The translations under genes were made by a program, and so were the position numbers. The notes under the pieces are model-generated. The model was not told the origin of the DNA. It saw nothing but the letters and a program-made list of their open reading frames with translations, and ran no database searches. From contig NZ_CP147246.1 in the NCBI RefSeq assembly GCF_002174455.2, positions 2,073,501 to 2,137,500 on the forward strand: DNA of 64,000 bases. The letters run 5' to 3'. Positions 10,771-19,006 of the stretch are shown here, one piece after another. Each line of letters starts with the position of its first letter. Position 1 is the stretch's first letter. The stretch comes from Enterococcus sp. 9D6_DIV0238. Lineage in GTDB: Bacteria; Bacillota; Bacilli; Lactobacillales; Enterococcaceae.

Positions 10771-11602
10771 TGATAAAAAACGTTCATTCAAAGATAGCAA
10801 ACAAAAAAGAAAGCCGTCATTTAAAAAAGAAGTCGTCAAAAAAGACCGTAAACCAACTGAAGAAGCCGTTGAAGATAATTTTGTTTTCGGAAACCATGCG
10901 ACGATCGAAGCGATTCAGCAAGGACGCGGCAACAAATTGTTCCTTCAAGAAGACAGCAAAGGCGAAAAAGTCGAGCAGCTTAAAATATTGGCAAAAGAAC
11001 ATGCAGTACCAGTAAAATGGGTACCTAAACAAAAATTAGATACATTGACAGATCATGGTGTGCATCAGGGGATCGTATTGGCGATCACAGCCTATGAATA
11101 TTTGACACTGGATGATTTGATAACAAAGACGAAAGAAAAGACTGAGACACCATTTTTCTTGATATTGGATAGTTTGGAAGATCCGCATAATTTCGGCTCT
11201 ATTTTAAGAACAGCTGATGCAACAGGAGTGGATGGGATCATCATCCCGAAACATCGGGCAGTTGGCATCACGCCAGTCGTGACCAAAGCATCAACAGGCG
11301 CTGTAGAATATATTCCAGTTGCTCGTGTGACGAATTTAGCGCAAAGTATCGCAACCTTAAAAGAGCATGATTTTTGGATCTTTGGCACAGATATGAAAGG
11401 CACGGACTACCGCCAGTGGAATACTCAAGGAGCGATTGCATTGATCATTGGCAATGAAGGTCGTGGGATGAGTCAGGGATTGCATAAAGAAGTAGATGAG
11501 CTATTGACGATCCCGATGACTGGACATGTACAAAGTTTAAATGCGGGAGTTGCTGCGGGATTATTGATGTATGAAGTGTATCGTGGACGTAATCCGTTAT
11601 AA
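10763..11602 (+). CDS. rlmB: 23S rRNA (guanosine-2'-O)-methyltransferase RlmB-type
   Basis: SPOUT/TrmH-family methyltransferase predicted to methylate G2251 (E. coli numbering) of 23S rRNA. A strongly basic N-terminal tail of about 40 residues precedes the substrate-binding domain [15 protein letters not shown]. Knot motifs [33 protein letters not shown] and the terminal [14 protein letters not shown] follow. A GTG at 10754 is in frame, but TAGGTG there serves as the ribosome site for the ATG at 10763. It overlaps mrnC by 8 bases. Confidence 0.93.
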   Translation: MRNDKKRSFKDSKQKRKPSFKKEVVKKDRKPTEEAVEDNFVFGNHATIEAIQQGRGNKLFLQEDSKGEKVEQLKILAKEHAVPVKWVPKQKLDTLTDHGVHQGIVLAITAYEYLTLDDLITKTKEKTETPFFLILDSLEDPHNFGSILRTADATGVDGIIIPKHRAVGITPVVTKASTGAVEYIPVARVTNLAQSIATLKEHDFWIFGTDMKGTDYRQWNTQGAIALIIGNEGRGMSQGLHKEVDELLTIPMTGHVQSLNAGVAAGLLMYEVYRGRNPL

Positions 11603-11671
11603 ATTATATCAAGCGCTGAAAAAAATTGTTTCGACCGTCTATTCTAATGATAAAGAAGGTGAAAATAAAAG

Positions 11672-12202
11672 ATGAAAAAGCAATTACTCATCGTTGATGG
11701 CTATAATATGATCGGTGCTTGGCCTGAACTAGTGAAATTGAAGAATCAAAACAAACTAGAAGATGCTAGAGAAGCTTTGCTGCATCGTCTCTCTAATTAT
11801 GCAAAATACGAAGATCTAGAAGTGATTGTTGTCTTTGATGCTCAGCTGGTTCCAGGAATCCAGCAAACCTATAAAAAGTATCGATTAACAGTTATTTTCA
11901 CTAAAGAAGATGAAACGGCCGATAGCTATATTGAACGAATTGCAGGAGAAAAAAATGATCGTTTAACTCAAGTCACCGTGGCAACAAGTGATTTGGCAGA
12001 GCAATGGTTAGTCTTTTCTAAGGGTGCTTTACGAACCTCTGCAAATGAGTTGTATAAAAGCGTAAAAAAATCTGAGCGTACGATAGCGATTCATGCAACA
12101 GATATCCATTTTCAAGATTTTCGTAGAAATTCTCCTTGGAATTTGGAGCAATTGTCAAAATTGTCCGAAAAAATGGACGAATTGTCTAAAAAGAAAGATT
12201 AA
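11672..12202 (+). CDS. rae1: NYN-domain ribosome-associated endoribonuclease (YacP/Rae1)
   Basis: In B. subtilis the YacP/Rae1 family cleaves mRNA on translating ribosomes. The 176-residue protein has the PIN-like NYN core: LLIVDGYNMIGAWPEL with the first acidic residue, VIVVFDAQLVPG, FTKEDETADSYIERIA and VTVATSDLAEQW. GAAGGTG precedes the ATG. Its position after rlmB and before the sigma-factor gene matches the Firmicute rlmB-yacP-sigH arrangement. Confidence 0.92.
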   Translation: MKKQLLIVDGYNMIGAWPELVKLKNQNKLEDAREALLHRLSNYAKYEDLEVIVVFDAQLVPGIQQTYKKYRLTVIFTKEDETADSYIERIAGEKNDRLTQVTVATSDLAEQWLVFSKGALRTSANELYKSVKKSERTIAIHATDIHFQDFRRNSPWNLEQLSKLSEKMDELSKKKD

Positions 12203-12248
12203 ACACTTGTTCGCTTCTATCTTTTTTGGGGTTAATGGTACGATTTTT

Positions 12249-12279
12249 CCAAACATTTTACGCAAAAGAAAATGTTTGG
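12249..12279 (+). other. Perfect 11-bp hairpin just before the sigma-gene ribosome site
   Basis: CCAAACATTTT (12249-12259) pairs perfectly with AAAATGTTTGG (12269-12279) around a 9-base loop. No T-run follows; instead AAGGAG comes at once, 14 bases before the ATG at 12294. It may be an RNA processing or stability element, or affect ribosome access. Confidence 0.6.
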
Positions 12280-12293
12280 AAGGAGAAAAGGGA

Positions 12294-12854
12294 ATGGATA
12301 AGTATGAACACATTTTAAAAGGAGATGGAATAGCGTTTGATCGGTTGTATCGAAAGTATCATCCGCTTGTATACAACTTTCGAAAAAAGTACTATTTGAA
12401 AGATTTCGACAAAGAAGACTGGCTGCAGGAAGGGCGGATCATTTTTTACCGTTCTTTGGAAAAATATGAAGAAACCTATAGCGTTTCGATCGGGAAATTT
12501 TTCAAGTCGAACTTTGAAAATCATATTCGTAGTCTTGTGCGAAAACAATGTGCAGTGAAACGGACTGTAGATGTGCAATCCATTTCGTTAGATCAAAAAA
12601 TGGAAAGTCAGGGAGAATCTTTTTTTGATTATGCAAGCGTTGAAGCTGCAGATGCATTGGAACAGATGATCATCAGAGAAAAGCTGGAAGAATTACCTCA
12701 GATTCTGTCACCGTTTGAACGAACGACGTTTCAGGAATTTATGAATGGTAAAGAGATTGGAGAAATCGCAAAGGCAACTGCAAGCCGCGAAGTCACAGTC
12801 AGAAGTGCTTATGATCGAGCAAAAAAGAAATTGAAATCAATTATTTATGATTAA
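12294..12854 (+). CDS. Sigma-70 family RNA polymerase sigma factor (SigH-like)
   Basis: A 186-residue alternative sigma factor. Region 2 is seen in YRKYHPLVYNFRKKYY...DWLQEGRIIFYRSLEKYE, and region 4 in LSPFERTTFQEFMNGKEIGEIAKATASREVTVRSAYDRAKKKL. No anti-sigma gene is adjacent. Position between yacP and veg resembles the sigH/comX-type locus in other Firmicutes; the regulon cannot be read here. AAGGAG fixes the start at 12294, although the open frame extends upstream into yacP. Confidence 0.88.
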   Translation: MDKYEHILKGDGIAFDRLYRKYHPLVYNFRKKYYLKDFDKEDWLQEGRIIFYRSLEKYEETYSVSIGKFFKSNFENHIRSLVRKQCAVKRTVDVQSISLDQKMESQGESFFDYASVEAADALEQMIIREKLEELPQILSPFERTTFQEFMNGKEIGEIAKATASREVTVRSAYDRAKKKLKSIIYD

Positions 12855-12940
12855 AATGAGAATTTATAGAAAAATTCACATGAAATAATTATCAAAAATA
12901 AGATAGAATTAGTTGCATTTCATTTTCTGCTATGGTAAAC

Positions 12941-12969
12941 TTGAAATTTTTATCTGTATGTGTTACAAT
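12941..12969 (+). promoter_or_regulatory. Consensus promoter of veg
   Basis: TTGAAA (12941-12946), a 17-base spacer and TACAAT (12964-12969). The predicted start near 12976 leaves only about 13 bases before the ATG at 12989, with the GAGGTGA ribosome site within it. Confidence 0.82.
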
Positions 12970-12988
12970 GGAGTTTGAGGTGAATGCA

Positions 12989-13234
12989 ATGCCAACAACT
13001 TTAGCGTCAATTAAGAAAGATTTAGAATGTCGTATCGGCAGCAAAATCACATTAGTTGCTCAGACCGGCAGAAAGCGTCAAACTGAACGTAAAGGTATTT
13101 TGACAGAAACGTATCCATCTGTCTTCGTTGTAGATTTAGATCCAGATGAAAACTCATTCGAACGAGTTTCTTATAGTTACTCTGATGTGCTGACTCGCAC
13201 AGTCGAAATTGAGTTTGTTAGTGAAGCTGTCTAA
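12989..13234 (+). CDS. veg: Veg family protein
   Basis: Small 81-residue cytoplasmic protein matching the Veg family: LASIKKDLECRIGSKITLVAQTGRKR, then ERKGILTETYPSVFVVDLD and FERVSYSYSDVLTRTVEI. In B. subtilis Veg is very highly transcribed and has been linked to biofilm gene control; its role here is inferred from family only. An upstream ATG at 12932 is in frame but lies before the promoter, so 12989, preceded by GAGGTG, is the start. Confidence 0.93.
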   Translation: MPTTLASIKKDLECRIGSKITLVAQTGRKRQTERKGILTETYPSVFVVDLDPDENSFERVSYSYSDVLTRTVEIEFVSEAV

Positions 13235-13252
13235 AAATAGTTCAAAGAAGAT

Positions 13253-13304
13253 AGACAGAAGTGCTTAACTTCAAGCAATCATTACTTTTTTACCATCGTT
13301 TATC
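13253..13304 (+). repeat. Degenerate short copy of the dispersed intergenic repeat
   Basis: Begins GACAGAAGTG and ends TTACTT...CATCGTTTAT, the two ends of the longer repeat at 54110-54391, with the middle missing. The match is loose, so this is a possible relic only. Confidence 0.4.
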
Positions 13305-13312
13305 TGGAATTT

Positions 13313-13358
13313 AAAGAGAGGAGATATCGCTCAAAGAGTGATATCTCCTCTCTTTTTC
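13313..13358 (+). terminator. Rho-independent terminator of veg
   Basis: Perfect 16-bp stem, 13313-13328 with 13340-13355, extended by GCTC/GAGT with one G-T pair, followed by Ts. The symmetrical A/T flanks could let it work both ways. Confidence 0.85.
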
Positions 13359-13425
13359 CGTAATACTTATGATAAGTAAAGAGAATTATGGTAGTATTGT
13401 GGTAGGTAAAAAAGGAGGATATGCG

Positions 13426-14007
13426 ATGAATGAGCAAGAAAACACCAAGCAAGAAACAAAACAACAAGATGTATTGACTGAAAAAATGATTGGAACGAGA
13501 ACCGTGATCATTTCTGGAGAAATAAATGAGCAGATGGCGAAAGAAGTTTGTAATCAGCTGCTATTATTAGAGTCAATCAATGATGAACCAATCAATTTGT
13601 TTATTAGTAGTAATGGAGGTCATGTTGATTCAGGCTATCTGATTTTTGATATGATCAATTTTATCAAACCAAAAGTAAATATCATAGGTTCAGGCTGGGT
13701 GGTCAGTGCTGGAGCACTTATTTATTTATCCAGCGAAAAGGAACGACGCTATTGTCTTCCTAATACCCGTTTTATGATTCATGAACCTTCAGGTGGCGCA
13801 CAAGGTCAGTCCAGTGATATGGAAATTACTGCTAAGGAAATTATCCGTACAAGAGAAAAAATCAACCAACTGATTTCGAAAGAAACTGGTAAAGATATTG
13901 AACAAGTGAGAAATGATACCGCTAGAGATTATTGGTTGAGCGCTGAAGAGGCTCTAGAGTATGGGATCGTAAATAAAATTATTAAAAATAGAAGTGAAAT
14001 CAAGTAA
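13426..14007 (+). CDS. ClpP-like serine protease subunit
   Basis: A 193-residue protein of the ClpP fold. Ser is in GWVVSAGALIYLS, in place of the usual ASMGA context, and His is in TRFMIHEPSGG. Asp is in the DYWLSAEEALEYGIVNKI segment, so the catalytic triad looks intact. The motif around Ser differs from canonical ClpP, suggesting a paralogue rather than the main clpP, which normally lies elsewhere. The start follows AAAGGAGGA at 13411-13419; an upstream ATG at 13369 has no site. Terminators on both sides make it a single-gene unit. Confidence 0.85.
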   Translation: MNEQENTKQETKQQDVLTEKMIGTRTVIISGEINEQMAKEVCNQLLLLESINDEPINLFISSNGGHVDSGYLIFDMINFIKPKVNIIGSGWVVSAGALIYLSSEKERRYCLPNTRFMIHEPSGGAQGQSSDMEITAKEIIRTREKINQLISKETGKDIEQVRNDTARDYWLSAEEALEYGIVNKIIKNRSEIK

Positions 14008-14045
14008 AAGTGAAAATGTCATAATTTGACTATCTATCTGTAATG

Positions 14046-14086
14046 AAACCTAAGATAACCTCAGTTTGGTTGTTTTAGGTTTTTTA
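14046..14086 (+). terminator. Terminator after the clpP-like gene
   Basis: AAACCTAA (14046-14053) pairs with TTAGGTTT (14075-14082), with an inner AACC/GGTT pairing and a following T-run. Confidence 0.72.
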
Positions 14087-14223
14087 TTTGTATAAAAGAA
14101 AGGGTGTATTTTCTGAGGAAAATTGAATACTTTTCTACAAATCTATACATCTCAAACAACATATGTTAGAATTTAAAAGATTGTGAAGTTGGTTGAAGGA
14201 ACAGAGTTAGATAGGTGAAAATA

Positions 14224-15075
14224 ATGGAAATCATAGAAAAAGCACCCGCAAAAATCAATTTGGGGTTGGATGCTCTCTATAAAAGAAAAGATGGTTATCA
14301 TGAATTAGAGATGATCATGGCTAGTGTGGATTTAGCAGATCGACTGCTATTTGAAGAGCTGTCGGAAAATAAGATCGTGATCGAAACAGACAGTTCTTTT
14401 TTACCTGTAGATAGAAGAAATCATGTCTATCAAGCAGCAGAGCTGTTGAAGAAAACGTTTGATCTGACGCAAGGGGTCAGAATCACAATAGAAAAAAGAA
14501 TCCCAGTTGCTGCAGGTTTAGCTGGCGGCAGCAGCGATTGTGCAGCGACACTTCGTGGGTTGAATCGATTGTGGAATCTGGATCTATCGTTGGAAAAATT
14601 AGCTGAATTAGGTAGTCAGATCGGTTCAGATGTTCCTTATTGTATTCATGGCGGGACAGCTTTTGTTACAGGTCGGGGAGAAAAAATCGAGTTTTTACCT
14701 TCGATGCCTCAATGTTGGGTTGTTTTAGTAAAGCCAAGGATGAGTGTCTCGACAAGTTCGATTTTTGGCAGCTTGTCTTTCAACAGTATTCAACATCCTG
14801 ATATTGCTGGGATCAGACAGGCAGTGGAAACAGACGATTATCAATTGATGACTGAAAAAATCGGTAATGCTCTAGAAGGTGTGACGATCAAACGATATCC
14901 AGTCATTCAGCAAATCAAAGATCGAATGATCAATTATGGGGCAGATGCAGCACTGATGAGCGGTAGCGGACCGACCGTTTTTGCTCTATGTGAGAAAAAG
15001 ACGCGTGCTCAGCGAATTTACAATGGCTTGAAAGGTTTTTGTGATGAGGTTTATCTTGTGAGAACGTTGAAATAG
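14224..15075 (+). CDS. ispE: 4-diphosphocytidyl-2-C-methyl-D-erythritol kinase
   Basis: GHMP-family kinase that phosphorylates CDP-ME, between IspD and IspF in the MEP pathway. The 283-residue protein has EKAPAKINLGLDALYKRKDGYHEL, the ATP-binding VAAGLAGGSSDCAATLRGLN and the third motif ALMSGSGPTVFAL. The GTG at 14215 is in frame but TAGGTG there acts as the ribosome site for the ATG at 14224. Together with ispD and ispF it covers three consecutive MEP steps. Caution: annotated IspE homologues occur in some enterococci whose main route is mevalonate. Confidence 0.93.
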   Translation: MEIIEKAPAKINLGLDALYKRKDGYHELEMIMASVDLADRLLFEELSENKIVIETDSSFLPVDRRNHVYQAAELLKKTFDLTQGVRITIEKRIPVAAGLAGGSSDCAATLRGLNRLWNLDLSLEKLAELGSQIGSDVPYCIHGGTAFVTGRGEKIEFLPSMPQCWVVLVKPRMSVSTSSIFGSLSFNSIQHPDIAGIRQAVETDDYQLMTEKIGNALEGVTIKRYPVIQQIKDRMINYGADAALMSGSGPTVFALCEKKTRAQRIYNGLKGFCDEVYLVRTLK

Positions 15076-15077
15076 AG

Positions 15078-15116
15078 AAAAAATCTGTAGCCACTATCGG
15101 TTACAGATTTTTTTTA
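15078..15116 (+). terminator. Terminator after ispE
   Basis: 15-bp stem with one mismatch, 15078-15092 with 15099-15113, ending in a T-run. Confidence 0.83.
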
Positions 15117-15131
15117 CTTTACTATTTTCTC

Positions 15132-15194
15132 TTGACGTACTCCTTTCCTTCTGTTAAATTAGTTCTTGCTACCAAATCGTAAATATTACGATTT
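15132..15194 (+). promoter_or_regulatory. adcA promoter with Zur-type operator
   Basis: TTGACG (15132-15137), a 17-base spacer and TAAATT (15155-15160) form the promoter. At 15174-15194 sit inverted arms AAATCGTAA and TTACGATTT around three bases, matching the B. subtilis Zur box. The operator lies just after the predicted start site, so zinc-loaded Zur would block elongation or initiation. The streptococcal AdcR motif is not seen. Confidence 0.85.
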
Positions 15195-15224
15195 AAATAA
15201 GATAAATCGAAATGGGGATACGAA

Positions 15225-16187
15225 ATGAGAAAAAATAAATGGCTATATATGGCAGGAATTCTTTTGATAGCGGCAGTTACGACATTGACTGCATGCGAAC
15301 AAACAAAAGAAACTGATAAAGCAGCAAAAGATGGTAAAATAAAAGTTGTCACAACTTTTTATCCAATGTACGATTTTGCAAAAAATGTTGTGGGGGATGC
15401 TGGTGACGTTCAATTATTGATCCCGGCAGGAACAGAACCGCATGATTATGAACCAAGTGCTAAGGATATTGCTAAAATAACGGATGCAGATGCGTTTATT
15501 TATAATAGTCATGAACTAGAAACATGGGTCGAAGCTGTCTTGGAAAATGTCGATCAAAAAAAAGTAGCTGTTGTTGAAGCTGCTGGTTCTATCGATTTAA
15601 TGGAAGGTGCGGCACATGACCATGAGGAAGAAGAATCAGATCATGAAGGACACGATCATGATCACGAATTAGATCCTCATGTGTGGCTGGATCCTGTATT
15701 GGCTCAAAAGCAAGTTGAAACCATCCGAGATGCATTGATCAAAAAATACCCAGAGCAAAAGGCAACATTTGAACAAAATACAAAAGAGTATCTTGAAAAA
15801 CTTGCTGCTCTTGATAAAGAGTATACAGAGGCTTTTGCTGATGCAAAAAACAAAACATTCGTGACTCAGCATGCTGCTTTTGGTTATTTGGCAAAACAAT
15901 ATGGTTTAACACAAGAATCGATTGCAGGAATTTCTCCAGATCAAGAGCCTTCACCAAGTCGTTTAGCTGAATTAAAAAAATATATCAAAGAACATGATGT
16001 TGCTGTCATCTACTTTGAATCCTCAGCTTCATCAAAAGTAGCGGAAACATTATCTAGAGAAACAGGTGTGGAACTTTCAGTACTTAATCCATTGGAAAGC
16101 ATCACGAAAAAAGAACAAGAACAAGGGGAAGATTATATTTCTGTTATGAAAGCCAATCTTGAAGCCTTGAAAAAAAGCATTAAATAG
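15225..16187 (+). CDS. adcA: Zinc ABC transporter substrate-binding lipoprotein
   Basis: Extracellular zinc-capture lipoprotein of the cluster 9 (ZnuA/AdcA) family, 320 residues. The signal peptide ends in the lipobox LTAC. Zinc ligands are recognisable: TEPHDYEPS, an acidic His-rich loop near residue 130 (HDHEEEESDHEGHDHDHE), DPHVWLDP, VTQHAAFGYLA and SPDQEPSP. The His-rich loop marks zinc rather than manganese uptake. It lacks the extra ZinT-like domain of streptococcal AdcA. ATP-binding and permease genes follow. Confidence 0.93.
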   Translation: MRKNKWLYMAGILLIAAVTTLTACEQTKETDKAAKDGKIKVVTTFYPMYDFAKNVVGDAGDVQLLIPAGTEPHDYEPSAKDIAKITDADAFIYNSHELETWVEAVLENVDQKKVAVVEAAGSIDLMEGAAHDHEEEESDHEGHDHDHELDPHVWLDPVLAQKQVETIRDALIKKYPEQKATFEQNTKEYLEKLAALDKEYTEAFADAKNKTFVTQHAAFGYLAKQYGLTQESIAGISPDQEPSPSRLAELKKYIKEHDVAVIYFESSASSKVAETLSRETGVELSVLNPLESITKKEQEQGEDYISVMKANLEALKKSIK

Positions 16188-16209
16188 ATGAGATACCATC
16201 TAGTCTATT

Positions 16210-16272
16210 GAGTACAAATGAACGGTGGCAGCAGAAGTAGTTTCTTCTTATGGATACTTCTGCTCCAACCTC
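16210..16272 (-). repeat. Short copy of dispersed intergenic repeat
   Basis: On the minus strand it opens GAGGTTGGAGCAGAAGTA and closes TACTTCTGCTGCCACCG; the two ends are inverted relative to each other and can fold into a hairpin. It matches both ends of the larger copy at 54110-54391 with the centre deleted. It separates adcA from adcC and may act as a partial terminator or processing site. Confidence 0.65.
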
Positions 16273-16288
16273 AAAAAGGAGCAAGATC

Positions 16289-16969
16289 ATGCATTATCTA
16301 GAAGTTAAAGATCTCACATTTTATTATGATGATGAGCCAGTACTAGAAGGTGTATCTTATCATGTCGATCCAGGTGAATTTGTGATTTTGACTGGAGAAA
16401 ACGGCGCAGCAAAATCAACCTTGATCAAGAGTAGCTTAGGACTGTTGAAACCAACTAAAGGGACGATCACGATTTCTAAAGAAAATAGTGAAGGGGAAAA
16501 GCTGAGTATTGGTTATATTCCTCAGCAAGTCGCCTCATTTAATGCGGGTTTTCCAAGTACGGTGATCGAATTGGTCCGATCAGGTCGTTTTCCGCGTGGT
16601 CGCTGGTTCAAGCCATTGACTAAACGGGATCATCAGCATGTAGAAAAAGCATTAAAAGCTGTCGGTATGTGGGAAATGCGTCATAAACGGATCGGGGAAC
16701 TTTCTGGCGGACAAAAGCAACGAATCAGTTTAGCTCGTATTTTTGCGACAGATCCGGACTTATTTATTTTAGATGAACCAACAACAGGAATGGATGAAAC
16801 GTCCAGAAACGAGTTTTATCGCCTGTTAAGGCATAATGCGCACGACCATGGCAAAGCGATCTTAATGATCACTCATGACCATGAAGATATAAAATCATAC
16901 GCGGATCGACAAATTCGTTTGGTTCGGAAGGAGGATTCACAGTGGAGATGCTTTCATATGAGTTCATGA
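16289..16969 (+). CDS. adcC: Zinc ABC transporter ATP-binding protein
   Basis: ATPase of the zinc importer, 226 residues. Walker A reads GENGAAKST, the signature LSGGQKQR, and Walker [13 protein letters not shown]; the switch His is in [17 protein letters not shown] fixes the start at 16289, excluding an in-frame upstream ATG at 16250. The end overlaps adcB by 28 bases. Confidence 0.94.
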   Translation: MHYLEVKDLTFYYDDEPVLEGVSYHVDPGEFVILTGENGAAKSTLIKSSLGLLKPTKGTITISKENSEGEKLSIGYIPQQVASFNAGFPSTVIELVRSGRFPRGRWFKPLTKRDHQHVEKALKAVGMWEMRHKRIGELSGGQKQRISLARIFATDPDLFILDEPTTGMDETSRNEFYRLLRHNAHDHGKAILMITHDHEDIKSYADRQIRLVRKEDSQWRCFHMSS

Positions 16970-17778
16970 GAAAAGCCTTTTTAGCGGCGACCTTCATTTC
17001 AGTGATAGCTCCAATGCTGGGGGTATTTCTTGTGATCAGAAGACAATCGCTGATGGCAGATACACTATCTCATGTATCATTAGCAGGAGTTGCTTTAGGA
17101 TTCTTCCTGAATTGGAACCCGGATATCATGACATTGGTTGTCGTGATCATCGCAGCAGTGATCTTGGAATATTTACGGATGATCTATAGCACATATTCTG
17201 AAATCTCGATTGCTATTTTGATGTCAGGAGGTCTGGCATTAGCGCTTGTGCTGATGAATTTGAGCGGCGGTAATTCTGCAGCCAGCATCCAGTCCTATTT
17301 ATTTGGTTCGATCGTGACGATCACCTGGCAGCAGGTCATTATTTTAGCAGTTTTATTTGTTGTTTTAGTGGTCTTATTTTGTTTATTCAAACGACCGATG
17401 TATGTACTGACTTTTGATGAAGATACAGCGCATGTCGATGGTCTTCCGATCCATTGGATGTCGATGTTGTTCAACGTGATCACAGGGGTTGCGATCGCAG
17501 TGATGATTCCGATTGCTGGAGCGTTGTTGATTTCAGCGATCATGGTATTGCCGGCTGCGATCGGTATGCGGATCGGTAAAGGGTTTAATACAGTGATCAT
17601 CATTAGTGTGATCATGGGATTGATTGGCATGTTAACAGGATTGACGGGTTCTTATTATTTAGAGACACCGCCAAGTGCCAGCATCACATTGATTTTTATT
17701 GGATTGTTTATATTGGTCAGTGTATTCAAAAAGATCATCGTGACGATACAGCGAAATAAGAAGATGAGCCGAGGTTGA
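16942..17778 (+). CDS. adcB: Zinc ABC transporter permease
   Basis: Membrane permease of the ABC-3 family, 278 residues, with seven to eight hydrophobic segments. The conserved [24 protein letters not shown] loop near residue 30 contacts the ATPase. The likely start is GTG at 16942, 7 bases after GAAGGAGG; an ATG at 16948 is the alternative. Last gene of the adc operon, followed by a strong terminator. Confidence 0.93.
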   Translation: MEMLSYEFMRKAFLAATFISVIAPMLGVFLVIRRQSLMADTLSHVSLAGVALGFFLNWNPDIMTLVVVIIAAVILEYLRMIYSTYSEISIAILMSGGLALALVLMNLSGGNSAASIQSYLFGSIVTITWQQVIILAVLFVVLVVLFCLFKRPMYVLTFDEDTAHVDGLPIHWMSMLFNVITGVAIAVMIPIAGALLISAIMVLPAAIGMRIGKGFNTVIIISVIMGLIGMLTGLTGSYYLETPPSASITLIFIGLFILVSVFKKIIVTIQRNKKMSRG

Positions 17779-17795
17779 TTACAACTTATTTTAGT

Positions 17796-17841
17796 GAAGA
17801 TAGGAGGAAAAACGAAAGTTTTTTCTCCTATCTTCTTTTTT
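17796..17841 (+). terminator. Terminator of the adc operon
   Basis: 18-bp stem (17796-17813 with 17818-17835, one G-T pair) with a short loop and a T-run. Confidence 0.85.
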
Positions 17842-17849
17842 GTTTTCTA

Positions 17850-17914
17850 AATTGCGAACTATTTTTCATTTTTTTCAAAAAATGCTCGAATTTTTTCATC
17901 AAACACCTTATAAT
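17850..17914 (+). promoter_or_regulatory. PurBox pair and promoter of purR
   Basis: Two inverted PurBox-like 13-mers: AATTGCGAACTAT at 17850-17862 (12 of 13 to AWWWCCGAACWWT) and, on the other strand, AATGCTCGAATTT at 17881-17893 (11 of 13). A TATAAT at 17909-17914 has a weak -35 overlapping the second box, so PurR binding would compete with polymerase. Suggests purR autoregulation. Confidence 0.75.
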
Positions 17915-18015
17915 AGGGAACGATAGATTGAAAGGACGTACCATTAAATTTTAAGCAGGTATACTCATAAAGAGCATGACGAATAGATCTATAAAAAGAA
18001 AAAGGAGTGACGGAT

Positions 18016-18840
18016 TTGAAAATTCGGAGAAGTGAGCGTTTGATCGATATGACGCAGTATTTGTTAGAGCATCCACATACATTGGTTTCATTGACTTATT
18101 TTGCGCAACGCTACAAGTCAGCAAAGTCATCGATCAGTGAAGATTTGGCAATTATCAAAAAAACATTTAAAGAGCGTGGAACAGGGATTCTTGAAACGAT
18201 TCCAGGCGCTGCTGGAGGCGTTCAGTTTATTCCTGAAATCCCATTTGAAGAGTCTAAGGAATTGGTTTTATCTTTGTGTGATCGCTTGTCAGAACAGGAT
18301 CGCTTGCTGCCGGGAGGATATGTTTATCTTTCTGATTTATTGGGACAGCCGGAATTATTGCGTCAGGTTGGACGAATCATTGCTTCCAAGTATTTAGATG
18401 AGCAGGTAGATGCAGTAATGACTGTAGCGACTAAAGGTGTACCGATCGCTCAAGCAGTTTCCTACTATTTGAATGTACCTTTTGTAATCGTGCGCCGCGA
18501 TTCAAAAATCACTGAAGGATCAACGGTTAGTGTGAATTATGTTTCTGGTTCTTCTGAACGGATCGAAAAAATGGAATTATCAAAACGCAGCTTGAAACGC
18601 GGTTCTAGAGTCTTGGTTGTGGATGATTTCATGAAAGGTGGCGGAACAGTCAACGGAATGAAGAGCTTGATCGAAGAGTTTGAAGCTGAACTTGTTGGCA
18701 TCACTGTTTTTGCAGAATCAAAATTCAATGGTCAACGGGCAATCGAAGATTATACTTCATTGTTGTATGTGAAAGATGTAGACACTCAAACGAAGACGAT
18801 CAATGTAGTTCCTGGGAATTATTTTGACGAAGAAAAATAG
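18016..18840 (+). CDS. purR: Pur operon repressor
   Basis: PRPP-responsive repressor of purine genes in Gram-positives, 274 residues. An N-terminal winged helix (RRSERLIDMTQYLLEHPHTLVSL, then YKSAKSSISEDL) is followed by a phosphoribosyltransferase-like effector domain with the PRPP loop VLVVDDFMKGGGTVNGM. The TTG at 18016 lies 8 bases after AAGGAG and gives the usual MKxRRSxRL start; the GTG at 18007 is too close. A 100-base leader separates it from its promoter. Confidence 0.95.
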   Translation: MKIRRSERLIDMTQYLLEHPHTLVSLTYFAQRYKSAKSSISEDLAIIKKTFKERGTGILETIPGAAGGVQFIPEIPFEESKELVLSLCDRLSEQDRLLPGGYVYLSDLLGQPELLRQVGRIIASKYLDEQVDAVMTVATKGVPIAQAVSYYLNVPFVIVRRDSKITEGSTVSVNYVSGSSERIEKMELSKRSLKRGSRVLVVDDFMKGGGTVNGMKSLIEEFEAELVGITVFAESKFNGQRAIEDYTSLLYVKDVDTQTKTINVVPGNYFDEEK

Positions 18841-18850
18841 CTTTGACTTT

Positions 18851-18892
18851 GGTTTTACTCAAGTACAAATGGTACTTAGTAAAGCCTTTTTT
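18851..18892 (+). terminator. Terminator after purR
   Basis: GGTTTTACTCAAGTAC (18851-18866) pairs with GTACTTAGTAAAGCC (18872-18886) and is followed by Ts. Confidence 0.8.
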
Positions 18893-18895
18893 AAT

Positions 18896-18924
18896 TTAAC
18901 AAAAATCTTAAATAGGTGTATAGT
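18896..18924 (+). promoter_or_regulatory. Promoter of the M20 peptidase gene
   Basis: TTAACA (18896-18901), 17 bases, TATAGT (18919-18924). Confidence 0.65.
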
Positions 18925-19006
18925 AGATGTGTGAAATGGAATATCCAACCTTTTTCCACACATAATGAAGAACCTTGGATGTATCTAATGAAAGAAGGCA
19001 TACACA

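Noticed and set aside
12093..12293. N-terminal extension of the sigma-factor frame
   Set aside because: It overlaps the yacP/rae1 gene, lacks a ribosome site and ends at a hairpin; ATG 12294 has AAGGAG.
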